A stretch of 64,000 nt of DNA from Kolteria novifilia. Its GTDB lineage: Bacteria; Planctomycetota; Planctomycetia; Kolteriales; Kolteriaceae. Location of the stretch: positions 868,001 through 932,000 of the forward strand of contig CP036279.1 of assembly GCA_007748055.1 (NCBI GenBank), in the 5' to 3' direction. This document shows, piece after piece, positions 30,741 to 39,946 of the stretch (the stretch's first letter is position 1; each line of letters begins with the position of its first letter). Below the pieces are notes generated by a model. It saw nothing but the letters and a program-made list of their open reading frames with translations, was not told where the DNA came from and did no database searches. A program made the position numbers and the translations under genes.

Positions 30741-32059
30741 AGTCTCTTCAGGGAACCATGCTCCTCACCAATGGTCAGCTTGTCGACGGATGCGGCCATC
30801 CCCCGGTGACCGATGCGGAACTGCTGATCGAGGATGGTCGCATTGGCTATGCGGGACCGCGCCAGCCCAACCGGGAACTCCCCGCGGAGGCGTTGGTACT
30901 CGATGCCCGTGGTGGGACGATCCTGCCGGGGTTGGTCGAGGCTCATTTTCACCCGACGTACTTCAATGTCGCCGCGCTCGAGGACCTCGACACGAAGTAT
31001 CCCGTCGAGTACGTCTCGCTGCTCGCGTCGGTCAACGCGAAGTTGGCGCTCGAGAGCGGTTACACCGCCGCGCGCAGTGGTGGGAGTCTCTTCAACATCG
31101 ATGTTTGGCTGAAGAAGGCGATCGAGAACGACCTCGTGCCCGGTCCACGTTTGGCGGCGAGCGGTCGGGAGATCTGTGGCATCGGCGGGCTGATGGATTG
31201 GAACCCCGACTTCCGCAAGATCGGGATGGAAGGGCTCGTCCTTTTGGTCAATGGGCCGGACGAAGCTCGCGCCGCGGTGCGCAAATTGGTCAAGGATGGG
31301 ATCGAGTGGGTGAAGACCTACCCGACGGGCGACGCCGCCGCCCCCGACACCAACGATCATCACACGCTCTGCATGACCTTCGAGGAGATGCACGCGGTGG
31401 TCGAGACCGCGCACAATCACGGACTCAAGGTGACCGGGCATTGCCGCGCGACGGCGGGGATCAAGAACGCCCTCCGCGCGGGTTACGATACCATCGAGCA
31501 CGGAACCTTCATGGATGACGAGGCCCTCGATCTCTTGCTCGAACGCGATGTCCCGGTCATTCCCGCCCTCTACTTCGAGAAGGCCTCGGTCGAGCGCGGG
31601 CCGGCCATCGGCATGCCCCAAGGGGTAATCGACGGTCATCAAGAGACGCTCGACGGCGGCGTGGAGAGTGCCCGGCGCATCTTCGAGGCGGGCGGTCGCT
31701 TGGGGCTTGGCGGTGACTACGGCTTCGCGTGGAACCCGCACGGGGACTACGCCAACGAACTCGAGTTCTTCGTCACCGACGTCGGATTCCCGCCAGTCGA
31801 TGTGATCAAGTGCGCCTGCAAGACCGGCGCGGAGATTCTCGGGCGAGAGAAGGAGCTTGGGACCCTTGAAGTCGGCAAGCTCGCCGATGTCGTCGTCGTC
31901 GATGGAGACGTGCTCGACAACATCGCGATCCTGCAAGACCGGTCACGATTCCTCGCCATCATGCAAGCGGGGGTGATCAACGCAGGCTCGCTCCAGCACC
32001 AGCATCTCCCACGATGGAGTGAGCACGCCCTCGAGTCCGAGAAGCCTGTTTGTCGTTAA
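30737..32059 (+). CDS. Amidohydrolase (imidazolonepropionase/prolidase-like)
   Basis: This 440-residue member of the metal-dependent amidohydrolase superfamily is translationally coupled to the hydrolase (ATGA). The N-terminal beta domain is followed by PGLVEAHFHPTYFN with the HxH metal motif (His70, His72). A Lys in the KDGIEWVKTYPTG region may be the bridging carbamylated residue. Further ligands are His in VTGHCRAT and TIEHGTF, and the catalytic Asp in LGLGGDYGFAW. The C-terminal EVGKLADVVVVDGDVL is the usual closing strand block. Substrates in this group include cyclic amides and Xaa-Pro dipeptides; which one applies here is unknown. The FadR-type regulator beside the operon suggests induction by a small acid. 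Confidence 0.92.
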   Translation: MKSLQGTMLLTNGQLVDGCGHPPVTDAELLIEDGRIGYAGPRQPNRELPAEALVLDARGGTILPGLVEAHFHPTYFNVAALEDLDTKYPVEYVSLLASVNAKLALESGYTAARSGGSLFNIDVWLKKAIENDLVPGPRLAASGREICGIGGLMDWNPDFRKIGMEGLVLLVNGPDEARAAVRKLVKDGIEWVKTYPTGDAAAPDTNDHHTLCMTFEEMHAVVETAHNHGLKVTGHCRATAGIKNALRAGYDTIEHGTFMDDEALDLLLERDVPVIPALYFEKASVERGPAIGMPQGVIDGHQETLDGGVESARRIFEAGGRLGLGGDYGFAWNPHGDYANELEFFVTDVGFPPVDVIKCACKTGAEILGREKELGTLEVGKLADVVVVDGDVLDNIAILQDRSRFLAIMQAGVINAGSLQHQHLPRWSEHALESEKPVCR

Positions 32060-32351
32060 TGCTCTGACCGTGGCCGACGGAGTGCCATGGATGCATGAAT
32101 GATGGGGAGAAACGGTGTCGGCGGTTCAAAAGACTCGGCGCTGACTGGGGCGGCATGGGGACCGTGCGCGCATCGTGCTAACCCCTTTGGGGAAGGCGAC
32201 GAACAGCAGCGCGGCCAGGACTGCCAGCATCCCGAAGTCATTCATGATGTAGTGAACATCAAGCCAAATGGATGGCGACATGCACAGGTCTCCAACCGCT
32301 TCCCAGGAATTGCGCGAACCGACGTGATTCCGGATGGTCTCCAGGCGACAC
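32060..32351. other. Intergenic region, nothing recognised
   Basis: About 290 bases between the amidohydrolase stop and the csrA stop on the opposite strand. Short open frames here have no ribosome site or family match. I see no clear terminator with a T tract. Confidence 0.4.
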
Positions 32352-32600
32352 TCAGCCCGACATCCGTCCTACGCATTGTAAACCAGGTTGGGGCATCCGT
32401 TCAATTGAAGCTGGACCAAAGCCCCGAGACTTTCCTCGCTCGTGGTCGTCCTTCGGTTTGGCATCGTCGCGCTGGACCGAGACGTGGCGGGGGGCGTCAA
32501 TCGCCACGCGGACGCGGGAACCGTCCAGTCGTGCGATGGTGATGCGGATGTCGTCGCCAATCAGAATGCTCTCTCCAGCCTTGCGCGTCAGTACCAGCAT
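32352..32600 (-). CDS. csrA: Carbon storage regulator CsrA (RNA-binding)
   Basis: The start is ATG 32600, with AAGGA 9 bases upstream; the frame is open further but the N-terminus MLVLTRKAGESILIGDDI is the family start. The 82-residue product has the full CsrA beta-sheet sequence: ITIARLDGSRVRVAIDAP and HVSVQRDDA, including the RNA-contacting Leu4/Arg6 and the VAIDAP.HVSV.R strand. Classic CsrA is ~61 residues. Here a Lys/Asp- and Gly-rich tail of ~30 residues follows, some of which could be run-on after mutation of an earlier stop. CsrA dimers bind GGA loops in leaders to control translation. A promoter-like sequence precedes it. No fliW or flagellar gene is adjacent. Confidence 0.88.
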   Translation of the reverse strand: MLVLTRKAGESILIGDDIRITIARLDGSRVRVAIDAPRHVSVQRDDAKPKDDHERGKSRGFGPASIERMPQPGLQCVGRMSG

Positions 32601-32644
32601 GATGAGGTCCTTCTCAACTGGGGTGATTGCCAAACGTGATCGCA

Positions 32645-32673
32645 TGTATAGCACGGGGGAGAGAGCGGATCAA
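32645..32673 (-). promoter_or_regulatory. Candidate sigma-70 promoter of csrA
   Basis: On the minus strand TTGATC (32673-32668) and TATACA (32650-32645) are separated by exactly 17 bases. Each matches the consensus at four of six positions. The predicted start leaves a short leader of about 35-40 nt before ATG 32600. It lies in a locally AT-rich stretch between cobS and csrA. Confidence 0.5.
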
Positions 32674-32717
32674 TACAAATGTTCACATAAACGGGTGTTC
32701 AGTTTGCTGGAGGGAGT

Positions 32718-33476
32718 CTAGGACCAGATCGCGTTGATAAGGCAAATGAGGAGAAGGGTTTCCGTCGTGATGACAGTGAAGCCGAGGACGTCACCTGTCT
32801 GGCCACCCAAGTAGCGATCCGACCAGGATCGAACCGCAATGACCACGGCCACCGGGGCCAGAAGCAAGCTCAGCGATGACCAGGAGAAGCCGCTGGCGAA
32901 GAGGGCGAGCAGCCAAAGAAGGCTGGCGATGAGTAGCGACTTGGGCTTGGCCTCTTGGATGACCGAATCGGCCGTGCCGCCGGGTCGGGCCGGGTTGCCG
33001 AGGACGCATTGAAGGGTCAGGGCCCAACGGGCTCCGGTCGGGACGAGCAGCAGGGGCCACCATTTGCCCGCCACCAGAAGCGCCGACAAGCACTCCCATT
33101 GGCAGAGCAGCACGAGCACCATGCCCAGGACCGCGAAGGCTCCCATGCTGGGGTCCTTCATGACTTCGAGCATTCGTTCGCGGCCGGCGTAGCGCACCCC
33201 GACACTGTCGAGGACATCGCCGAAACCGTCCCAATGCAGACCGCCGCTGAGGATCGCCCAACTCGCGAGAACTAGAAGAGCGATCACGCGATTGGGCATC
33301 CCGACCCATGTCGAGACGACGAGAAGAACCAGTCCGACGATGCCCAGCATCATCCCAACCAGTGGGAACCACGCGGTCGATTCGCCGAGATGACGGGGCG
33401 TCGGGCGATGACCGACCGGAAAGCGGAAGGTGCTCAGGAGAGTGACGGCGGTGCCGAGCGCGGTCAGTAGTCTCAT
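32718..33476 (-). CDS. cobS: Adenosylcobinamide-GDP ribazoletransferase (cobalamin synthase)
   Basis: The 252-residue integral membrane protein joins adenosylcobinamide-GDP to alpha-ribazole (or its phosphate) in the last part of cobamide assembly. The family's hallmark GGLHWDGFGDVLDS lies at ~85-98; its acidic residues bind Mg. Hydrophobic helices fill the rest (WFPLVGMMLGIVGLVLLVVS, VIALLVLASWAILSGG, LLWLLALFASGFSWSSLSLL). The gene's ATG overlaps the cobU stop (ATGA), so cobU-cobS form one unit. With cobT divergent next door, the nucleotide-loop pathway is clustered. No cobalamin riboswitch was recognised. Confidence 0.93.
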   Translation of the reverse strand: MRLLTALGTAVTLLSTFRFPVGHRPTPRHLGESTAWFPLVGMMLGIVGLVLLVVSTWVGMPNRVIALLVLASWAILSGGLHWDGFGDVLDSVGVRYAGRERMLEVMKDPSMGAFAVLGMVLVLLCQWECLSALLVAGKWWPLLLVPTGARWALTLQCVLGNPARPGGTADSVIQEAKPKSLLIASLLWLLALFASGFSWSSLSLLLAPVAVVIAVRSWSDRYLGGQTGDVLGFTVITTETLLLICLINAIWS

Positions 33477-34027
33477 GGGAGCGATCCCTTAACCGCGATG
33501 GGAATCCCGCTGACGAGAAGCAGGACGGTGTCGGAGACTTGGGCGACGCGTTGGTTGACCTTGCCGAGCAGGTCGCGATAGGAGCGAGCTAGGGCATTGT
33601 CGGGAACGATGCCCATTCCCACTTCGTTGGTAACGCAGATGATTCGCGGGTTGGGCTCAGCGAGGAGGGCATCCAGTTGCTCGAGTTCCTCGTCGAAGTC
33701 GGGCTGGCCGAGCGGGGAATGTCCATCGCTCATCGCGAGGAGCCAGTTCGACACCCACAGGGTCAGGCAATCGATCAGCACGACGTCGGTATCACGAGCT
33801 TCGGTTCGCAGCCGTTGACAGAAACGGAGCGGTTCCTCGATCAGGGACCATTCGGGGCCACGCTCGCGCCGATGGTTTTCGATGCGGGAGCGCATGTCGT
33901 CGTCGCGAGCCTCGGCGGTGGCGACGAAACACTTGCGGTCGTGCGATTGGCACAATTCCAGCGCGATTCGGCTCTTGCCGCTGCGCGCTCCGCCTGTCAG
34001 AAGGCAATGTCCGGGGGATCGGTCCAT
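33473..34027 (-). CDS. cobU: Adenosylcobinamide kinase / adenosylcobinamide-phosphate guanylyltransferase
   Basis: From ATG 34027 the product has 184 residues. A TTG five codons upstream is an alternative start, and neither has an obvious ribosome site. The P-loop is GGARSGKS (~12-19), followed by the family block CFVATAEARDDDMRSRIENH (~35-54) with the guanylylated-His region HRRERGPEWSLIEEP. DVVLIDCLTLWVSNWL and CVTNEVGMGIVPDNALARSYRDLLG are also diagnostic. It phosphorylates and then guanylylates adenosylcobinamide, giving the substrate of CobS. It is translationally coupled to cobS and divergent from cobT, with about 130 bases between the two starts. Confidence 0.94.
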   Translation of the reverse strand: MDRSPGHCLLTGGARSGKSRIALELCQSHDRKCFVATAEARDDDMRSRIENHRRERGPEWSLIEEPLRFCQRLRTEARDTDVVLIDCLTLWVSNWLLAMSDGHSPLGQPDFDEELEQLDALLAEPNPRIICVTNEVGMGIVPDNALARSYRDLLGKVNQRVAQVSDTVLLLVSGIPIAVKGSLP

Positions 34028-34161
34028 GCGACGATTTTGCAAAGAAGATCGGCAAAACCCAAGCCGAACTCGCCGAGCCGTCGAAACTTGGCAGGTTTGT
34101 CACCAGGATCCCGTCACGCGGACGGGGCCGAAGGGCCTCCGGCATCTACAATGGCCTCATC

Positions 34162-35178
34162 ATGGAAGAAACCGACACGCGAATTGACTGGACGGCGAAG
34201 GCTCGAGAACACATCGAGCAACTGACGATGCCTCGTTGGGCACTCGGACGACTCTGCGATCTCATGGTCGAGATCGTGCGGATTCAGGAGACCGACTCGC
34301 CCGCTCTTCGGCCCGCGGCGGTTGTCGTTTTGGCGGGAGATCACGGGATCGCGTCGGAGGGAGTCAGCGCCTACCCTTCGGAAATCACCGGCTTGATGGT
34401 CGCGAACTTCCTGAGGGGAGGGGCGGCGATCAGCCTCCTCGCCAAGCAGCATCGGCTGCCCCTGCGCGTCGTCGACATGGGGACGGCGACCGCCGAGGTC
34501 GTTCCGGGGGCGCTTTCGGTTCGGCTCGCCAAGGGGACAAAGTCGTTTCTCGATCGCCAGGCGATGTCGCTGGAGACCGCGACCGAGGCGGTGGCGATCG
34601 GCCGTCAACTGCTCGATCGTCTCGCGATCGATCCCGGGACGTCGACGCTCCTGCTCGGAGAGATGGGGATTGGAAACACGACGTCGTCGGCGGCGCTGGC
34701 GGCGCTCCTTCTCGATCGCGATCCGGCCGACTTGGTGGGTCGGGGGACCCTCATCGATGAGGCGACGTTGGCCAAGAAGATCGACGTCGTTCGCCGGGCG
34801 GTGACGCTTCATGCCCAGGCCCGTGAACCGCTCGAGGTCTTGGCGGCGGTCGGTGGGTTTGAACTCGCGGGGATGGTCGGGATGATGCTGGAAGCGGCCG
34901 AACGAGGCCGGTTGCTACTCCTGGATGGATTCCCCGCAAGTGTCGCGGCGCTGGTCGCGAGCCGGATTGATCCAGGGGTGCGTGACGTTTGCATTGCTAG
35001 CCACCGCTCGGCGGAACCGGGGCACGACGTGGTGCTCGAGGCGTTGGGACTGGTTCCGGTGGTCGAGATGCGGATGCGGTTGGGGGAGGCGAGTGGCGCC
35101 GCGCTGGCATGGCCGCTGCTAGAGTCGGCGGTGATGCTTTATCGGGAGATGGCGACGTTCGACGATCTGGCGCAGTAA
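34162..35178 (+). CDS. cobT: Nicotinate-nucleotide:dimethylbenzimidazole phosphoribosyltransferase
   Basis: The 338-residue enzyme activates the lower-ligand base by transferring phosphoribose from nicotinate mononucleotide, giving alpha-ribazole phosphate for CobS. Family blocks in order are VVVLAGDHGIASEGVSAYP (~55-73), a Gly-rich NFLRGGAAIS, VVDMGTA, LLLGEMGIGNTTSSAALAA (~168-186), ELAGMVGMMLEAA, LLDGFPASVAALVA, SAEPGH and MRLGEASGAALAWPLLESA. The Glu of the LGEASG block corresponds to the catalytic base. The length is close to the usual ~350. It is divergent from cobU-cobS. Base specificity (dimethylbenzimidazole or another base) cannot be read. Confidence 0.95.
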   Translation: MEETDTRIDWTAKAREHIEQLTMPRWALGRLCDLMVEIVRIQETDSPALRPAAVVVLAGDHGIASEGVSAYPSEITGLMVANFLRGGAAISLLAKQHRLPLRVVDMGTATAEVVPGALSVRLAKGTKSFLDRQAMSLETATEAVAIGRQLLDRLAIDPGTSTLLLGEMGIGNTTSSAALAALLLDRDPADLVGRGTLIDEATLAKKIDVVRRAVTLHAQAREPLEVLAAVGGFELAGMVGMMLEAAERGRLLLLDGFPASVAALVASRIDPGVRDVCIASHRSAEPGHDVVLEALGLVPVVEMRMRLGEASGAALAWPLLESAVMLYREMATFDDLAQ

Positions 35179-35186
35179 CCCATCGG

Positions 35187-35206
35187 GGCCACGAAGGAAC
35201 GTGGCC
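35187..35206. terminator. Hairpin between convergent cobT and rplU
   Basis: GGCCACG (35187-35193) and CGTGGCC (35200-35206) form a 7-bp perfect stem with a 6-base loop, just after the cobT stop and before the rplU stop on the other strand. There is no strong T tract on either side, so termination is only a possibility. Confidence 0.3.
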
Positions 35207-35284
35207 ATTGGGACCATGAAGAGTCGTGGCCCAGGGCGCGTTGGTCGGATCCCTCGTGGGTCGAGGGTCGTCGGAGGGGGAGAA

Positions 35285-35602
35285 CTACGGGGTGACGATC
35301 TTGCTGATCTGGACTTCCGTCATCGGTTGACGGTGCCCCTTGTGTCGCCGGAAGTTCTTGCGACGCTTGTAGGTGCGGACCTGAATCTTCTTGAGACGCT
35401 GGTGATCGACGATATCGGCGACGACCTTGGCGCCCTCGATCGTCGGTTTGCCGACGACGGTGCCATCGTCCTGCCCGCCCAGAAGGAGGACACGATCGAA
35501 CTCGACGGACTCACCAGGAGAGTCCTGCTGCAGGTCAACAAGGAGACGTTGACCTTCTTCGACGATGTACTGTCGAGAGTTGATGTCGACGACGGCGTAC
35601 AT
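35285..35602 (-). CDS. rplU: 50S ribosomal protein L21
   Basis: I start at ATG 35602 (MYAVVDINSRQY, 105 residues). The frame is open six codons further, but the family begins at MYA. The sequence is a standard bL21: GQRLLVDLQQDSPGESVEFDRVLLLGG, IEGAKVVADIVDHQRLKKI, and the basic RNA-binding block RTYKRRKNFRRHKGHRQPMTEVQI. L21 binds 23S rRNA. In most bacteria rpmA (L27) follows immediately. Here only about 105 bases separate rplU from the convergent cobT, so rpmA must be elsewhere. Confidence 0.96.
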   Translation of the reverse strand: MYAVVDINSRQYIVEEGQRLLVDLQQDSPGESVEFDRVLLLGGQDDGTVVGKPTIEGAKVVADIVDHQRLKKIQVRTYKRRKNFRRHKGHRQPMTEVQISKIVTP

Positions 35603-35911
35603 AAGGGTTGATCCAGTCAAAAAACCGACGTTTCTGCCAAACCGCTTATGTTATGGATCGGTGCTGGCATCGTCCATCCCGCGTTGGCGAGGTTCGACAA
35701 TTGTCTCGGAGGGCGTCGAACGTACGAATCTTCTGCATTATCAACAAGTTGCGCACATTCTCGCGCGGCTGGGGCGAGACGTCGGGTTGTGGTCCCGACC
35801 TGGGTATCCTATCCTGAGGGGCTGAGTCGCTTCGGCGCAAGTTCCGGAAAGGCGGATGCTTTCACGAACCTCCAAAGCGATGAATGCTCCTCGCCATGGA
35901 AGCCCACAGGG

Positions 35912-38900
35912 ATGACCTATCCGGACACCAAGTCCCTCGACGCCACACTCGGGTACCTCAACTTTTCCGACGGTACGCCTAGCGCCCGCTTCCAGACCGG
36001 GGTAAACGACTTTTATCGCTACGCGTGCGAACAGGGTGTTTCGGATCCCTGGGACCGCTGGCAACAGACTTTGCTGGACCATGCGGCCTCGGTCGAGGGG
36101 ACGTCGGCGGCCTTCCAGGACTTGAGCCAGGCTCGCGCCTTGTTGCCCCTTGTGCTCGATCACGTCGTGCCCGCGTATCGCCATCATCACCGCGACCTGC
36201 TCTTTCATCTCTCCGATGCCGAGTTGGTGCAGCCCTTCTTTCTCGCCCGCGTCGTCGAAGCGACCCTTTCCCAAAAAGGACCGTGGGACGAGACCGAACG
36301 CGTCGTCGCCGGGACGCTTGGGCAACTCAACGACTATGTCGGTCATCGTCCCCTCGCCCATTTGGAAGGTGGACGATCGCACGAGCCCTACGCTCACGAA
36401 CGGGTACGGCCAATTCCGATCTTCATTCGCGAGGCGGGCATCAGCGTCGGCCATCACGAGGAATTGATTGGGCTGACGCTGAAGATTCTCTCCGAGACCG
36501 ACGAGGCGATTCTTCGTGAGGCGTCGTTCGATCTCGAGTTGCTCGATGAACTCGCGGTCGACCCGCGCTCCTATGACTACGGTCATCCCGTGACCCAGCG
36601 GCCCGGCTACCAGTTTGGAGAATGGGATCCGCATTTCATCGATATCTCGGGCCGTTTTCGTCGCTTCGTCCTGAGGCCGGTTATCTTGGAGGCGCTTCGT
36701 CTCTGGATCGGGTCGGTGCCCGCGAAGGACCAAAAGGATCGACTCTACTCGGCGGCCGCGGCGCTGGCGGGTACGATCCTGCTCGCTTCCGGCATCAGTG
36801 GAAGCGGCCCCGACACGCATAGCGGCGAGGTCACCCTCGCGACCCTCGTGCCTCAGGTCGCGCGCTGCCGCGATCACTTCTACGGGAAACTCCTCGAGTC
36901 GCTGCGTGGGCCCCACGGGCAGCGCGTCCGGGAGACGGCGGTGCGAACCCGCCAACCCTTCGGCGATGTGCGGCAGTACCTCAATCATCACTTGGCCGGG
37001 CATCGGGCGATGCAGCTCGAGGACGACCACTTGGCGCAGCTCTATGCCCGGATGGGGTACGCGGACGCCAGTCGTGAGCAGGCGTCGCGAATCCCGACCG
37101 CGTCGATTCGGATGTGCTGCGAGATTCAGAACTTGATGACGACGGGGCATCGGCAGTCCGAGCATGGCGCGCTGACCGAGGGCGAGGCGACGATCCGGGA
37201 GATCGAGGAACTGCTCCATCGGGCGATTGACTGTGGTGCGATGGTCGATCCTTGGAACATCCTGGCCTTTCAGGGCAACTACAGCCTCTTTCCGGCCCCG
37301 GAGAACAGCATCGTCGACCCGCGGGTCGAACGTTTGCTCGAAATCGTGCATCAGGTCTTCGAACTCTACGGCCATCTACTCCGCGAGGCGGCCGCCCGAG
37401 GGGAGAGCGCTTTGCGCGATCGGCTTATTGCTGGCTTGGAGGCGTTCGCTTCGTGGTGGGACAAGTACGCAACCATCGAAGTCAGCGATATTCGCCGGGT
37501 CAGCGGCGAGGAACAGCGGCAATCGGCGTTGCTCGTGGCGAACTTGCTGACCGATTGGCGCAGCGCCGACACCCCCGAGAGCAAGCTTTCGTTCTGGCGG
37601 CGCCACGTGGAAGGTTCACCCAGCCCGCAAGCCTGCCATGCGCTGATCGACGCGCTGCTGCGGATGAAGGATCCGATCGCGTCGATGGCGCTTCTCATGT
37701 ACTGGCTCAGCAACAAGGAACAGATTCCGCTCAAGGACAATCAGGCCTCCTTCCATCAGTTGGCCCTTCGTTGGGTCTCGTTGGCGACGACCGGCGATCG
37801 CACCGAGGAGGAGAAACGGCGGCTCATCATCAAGTTTGTCGACTATCTCGAGGCCAACGCGGAGGACTACTGGGAAGTCCCGACTCCCGAGACCTACGGA
37901 TTGGGGCCGACTCCGACCGAGGCACCGGCCACGGAAACGACTGCCGACGAGGAAGACGACCTCTTCGCCGCGGCCTATGAAGGCGTGACCTACCAAGACA
38001 GCGCCGAGGATGGACAGGAGGGAGACATCCTCGATGGGGACTCGTCGTCCGACGAGGAGTTGGTCCAAGCCGCTCGGCAGATCGGTCAGCATCTACGCTT
38101 CCTCCGCACCTTGGCGGAGATTTGGCAACGGCTAGCCGATCGTGCCTCCGAGGAACAAGACGACGCTTGGAACAGCGCGGTGGCATCCTGGATCAATCGA
38201 AGCAAGACGAACCGCGATGGGCTCGAAGGTCTGATGCGGGGGCTCAAGGCGTTGCCGATCGCCGCCCCGTCGGGGTCGCAGGACTCGATGGTCGAGTTCG
38301 ATCGTCGTCGTTCGATTCGCGACGAGCTACTCAATCGGACCGTCACCACCTCGATCGAGACCGCCCACGCGGTGCGGACGCTCTATGGGATCGCGTCGGA
38401 GGCGCCCGAACGAGATCGAATTTGGAAATGGGACGATGCCAACGTGCCTTTGGAGCGAGCCCTGCTCGCCGGGGATGCCGGGGAGGTCCGACGCCTCTTG
38501 CCCCTGCTCGCGGAACACCTGAAGTCGGTCCCTTTGCTCTACGTGCCGCTGGAGCAGGGGGGCGATCCGGTGAAGCTCTTCCGCACCCGCTACACGCGTG
38601 ATTTTCTGCGCCGACTCGCCGGCCGCATGTCCCGTTTGGGGCTCTACCGCGAGACCTTCGACCTGATGGTCGCGGCGCTGACCACCGAGCAAACCCAAGC
38701 GGCCGAACCTCACCAAATCACGGAGTTCAACCTCCTCTTCGAGGATGGCCTTCGTGGGGTGATCGAGCATCTGGTCGACTCGATGGCGCAGTGGACGCCG
38801 AAGGTGGCCGACGACCAGGAGACGGTCGACACCGTCGTCGAAATGGTTCATCGCTTCTCGAGGATCTGGAACGACCACATCGCCGGGCTTCGGCTCTCGG

Positions 38901-39787
38901 AGCTCGAGCGGCGCGTCAGCCCCCAAGGGTGGAGCGCCACGGTCTCCTTCATTCGCCGCTACGGCCGCGAACTATTCACGCAGGAGTTCATGAGCTTCGC
39001 CAATTTGCGTGGCATCTTACGGCATGGCGTCGGTGCTTTCATCGAGGCGATCGCCAAGGACGACGGCGAGTTCGGGCCGAGTCAGCTTCGCGAGGATCTC
39101 GACGATCGGCTTCCACGCAAACAGGCCGAGGTCCATCTCGATCTCGTGCTGCGGGCGGTACTCGAGAACTACGACATCTACAAAGAGTACAACTCGATCA
39201 CGACGCAGTCGGACTACGGCGAGAACGTTCACATGCTCCTCGACATGCTCCGGGTGCATGCGGACTACGAACGGCAGCGCTGGCGGTTGCAACCGGCGAC
39301 GTTGGCTCATGGCATCCTCGCCCAGAAACAGTGTTCCGGGGCCGCCGCTCTTTTCGAGAACAACATCGCCGATCGGATGTCGAGCATCGCCAATCAATTC
39401 ATCGACCGCTTGGCGGAACTGGAACGGCGCTTCTCGATGCGGATTCCCGCGATTGCCGACCGCGTGGGCGAACGTTTCGTTCAGCCGCTGAAGCTCGATC
39501 GCATCTTGGGGCTGGTTCACCCACTGGCGGAGTCGCGAAGTAGTGGCTCCCCGGAGGAAAGTGCCGAGCTACTTGCCGAGTTCCGGTCCCTGGTCGAGCA
39601 CTATCGCGAGGGGAAGACGAGCGCTGGTCTCGACGTCCCGCCATGGATTCTTCGGCTCGAGGACGAAGTCGATCGCGTTCAGTGGGCCAGCGAGGAAGAG
39701 CACCAGGAGCACGCGGTCCCCTTCCAGCCGGTAACACGCGAGGAATTCGCCGAACAACTGAAGAGTTGGTCGAAGTCGGCGTCGTAG
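35912..39787 (+). CDS. Large helical cytoplasmic protein, unrecognised
   Basis: I choose ATG 35912 (MTYPDTKSL), giving 1291 residues. The frame is open 88 codons further upstream, but that stretch overlaps the promoter side of rplU and looks random. The ribosome site is weak (CACAGGG). There is no signal peptide, transmembrane helix or nucleotide-binding motif. The sequence is mainly predicted helix, rich in Leu, Arg and Glu, with long Trp/Tyr-containing blocks. A strongly acidic low-complexity linker sits at about 670-715 (ADEEDDLFAAAYEG, SAEDGQEGDILDGDSSSDEE), separating an N-terminal ~670-residue half from a C-terminal ~575-residue half. The helical pattern could be TPR/HEAT-like. I do not recognise a family and assign no function. 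It is monocistronic. Confidence 0.8.
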   Translation: MTYPDTKSLDATLGYLNFSDGTPSARFQTGVNDFYRYACEQGVSDPWDRWQQTLLDHAASVEGTSAAFQDLSQARALLPLVLDHVVPAYRHHHRDLLFHLSDAELVQPFFLARVVEATLSQKGPWDETERVVAGTLGQLNDYVGHRPLAHLEGGRSHEPYAHERVRPIPIFIREAGISVGHHEELIGLTLKILSETDEAILREASFDLELLDELAVDPRSYDYGHPVTQRPGYQFGEWDPHFIDISGRFRRFVLRPVILEALRLWIGSVPAKDQKDRLYSAAAALAGTILLASGISGSGPDTHSGEVTLATLVPQVARCRDHFYGKLLESLRGPHGQRVRETAVRTRQPFGDVRQYLNHHLAGHRAMQLEDDHLAQLYARMGYADASREQASRIPTASIRMCCEIQNLMTTGHRQSEHGALTEGEATIREIEELLHRAIDCGAMVDPWNILAFQGNYSLFPAPENSIVDPRVERLLEIVHQVFELYGHLLREAAARGESALRDRLIAGLEAFASWWDKYATIEVSDIRRVSGEEQRQSALLVANLLTDWRSADTPESKLSFWRRHVEGSPSPQACHALIDALLRMKDPIASMALLMYWLSNKEQIPLKDNQASFHQLALRWVSLATTGDRTEEEKRRLIIKFVDYLEANAEDYWEVPTPETYGLGPTPTEAPATETTADEEDDLFAAAYEGVTYQDSAEDGQEGDILDGDSSSDEELVQAARQIGQHLRFLRTLAEIWQRLADRASEEQDDAWNSAVASWINRSKTNRDGLEGLMRGLKALPIAAPSGSQDSMVEFDRRRSIRDELLNRTVTTSIETAHAVRTLYGIASEAPERDRIWKWDDANVPLERALLAGDAGEVRRLLPLLAEHLKSVPLLYVPLEQGGDPVKLFRTRYTRDFLRRLAGRMSRLGLYRETFDLMVAALTTEQTQAAEPHQITEFNLLFEDGLRGVIEHLVDSMAQWTPKVADDQETVDTVVEMVHRFSRIWNDHIAGLRLSELERRVSPQGWSATVSFIRRYGRELFTQEFMSFANLRGILRHGVGAFIEAIAKDDGEFGPSQLREDLDDRLPRKQAEVHLDLVLRAVLENYDIYKEYNSITTQSDYGENVHMLLDMLRVHADYERQRWRLQPATLAHGILAQKQCSGAAALFENNIADRMSSIANQFIDRLAELERRFSMRIPAIADRVGERFVQPLKLDRILGLVHPLAESRSSGSPEESAELLAEFRSLVEHYREGKTSAGLDVPPWILRLEDEVDRVQWASEEEHQEHAVPFQPVTREEFAEQLKSWSKSAS

Positions 39788-39946
39788 TTCCGCTGTCCTT
39801 GCTTGTACCACCGATGACGGGCGGCAACGCCGATTCCGTTTGAGTAGGACGCCGTCACCGTTCGAGTGACACGATGTCGGTCTTCACGCACCAGCACCGG
39901 CTGGCACGCAGTCATCGTCATTCCCGTCGTGAACAGAATCGGCCCA

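Noticed and set aside
34028-34161. Cobalamin riboswitch between cobU and cobT
   Set aside because: The gap is about 130 bases, too short for a divergent pair of leaders, and the B12-box sequence is not seen.
35741-37375. 544-residue minus-strand frame
   Set aside because: It is a shadow of the 1291-residue gene. It has no family similarity and crosses the plus-strand start region.
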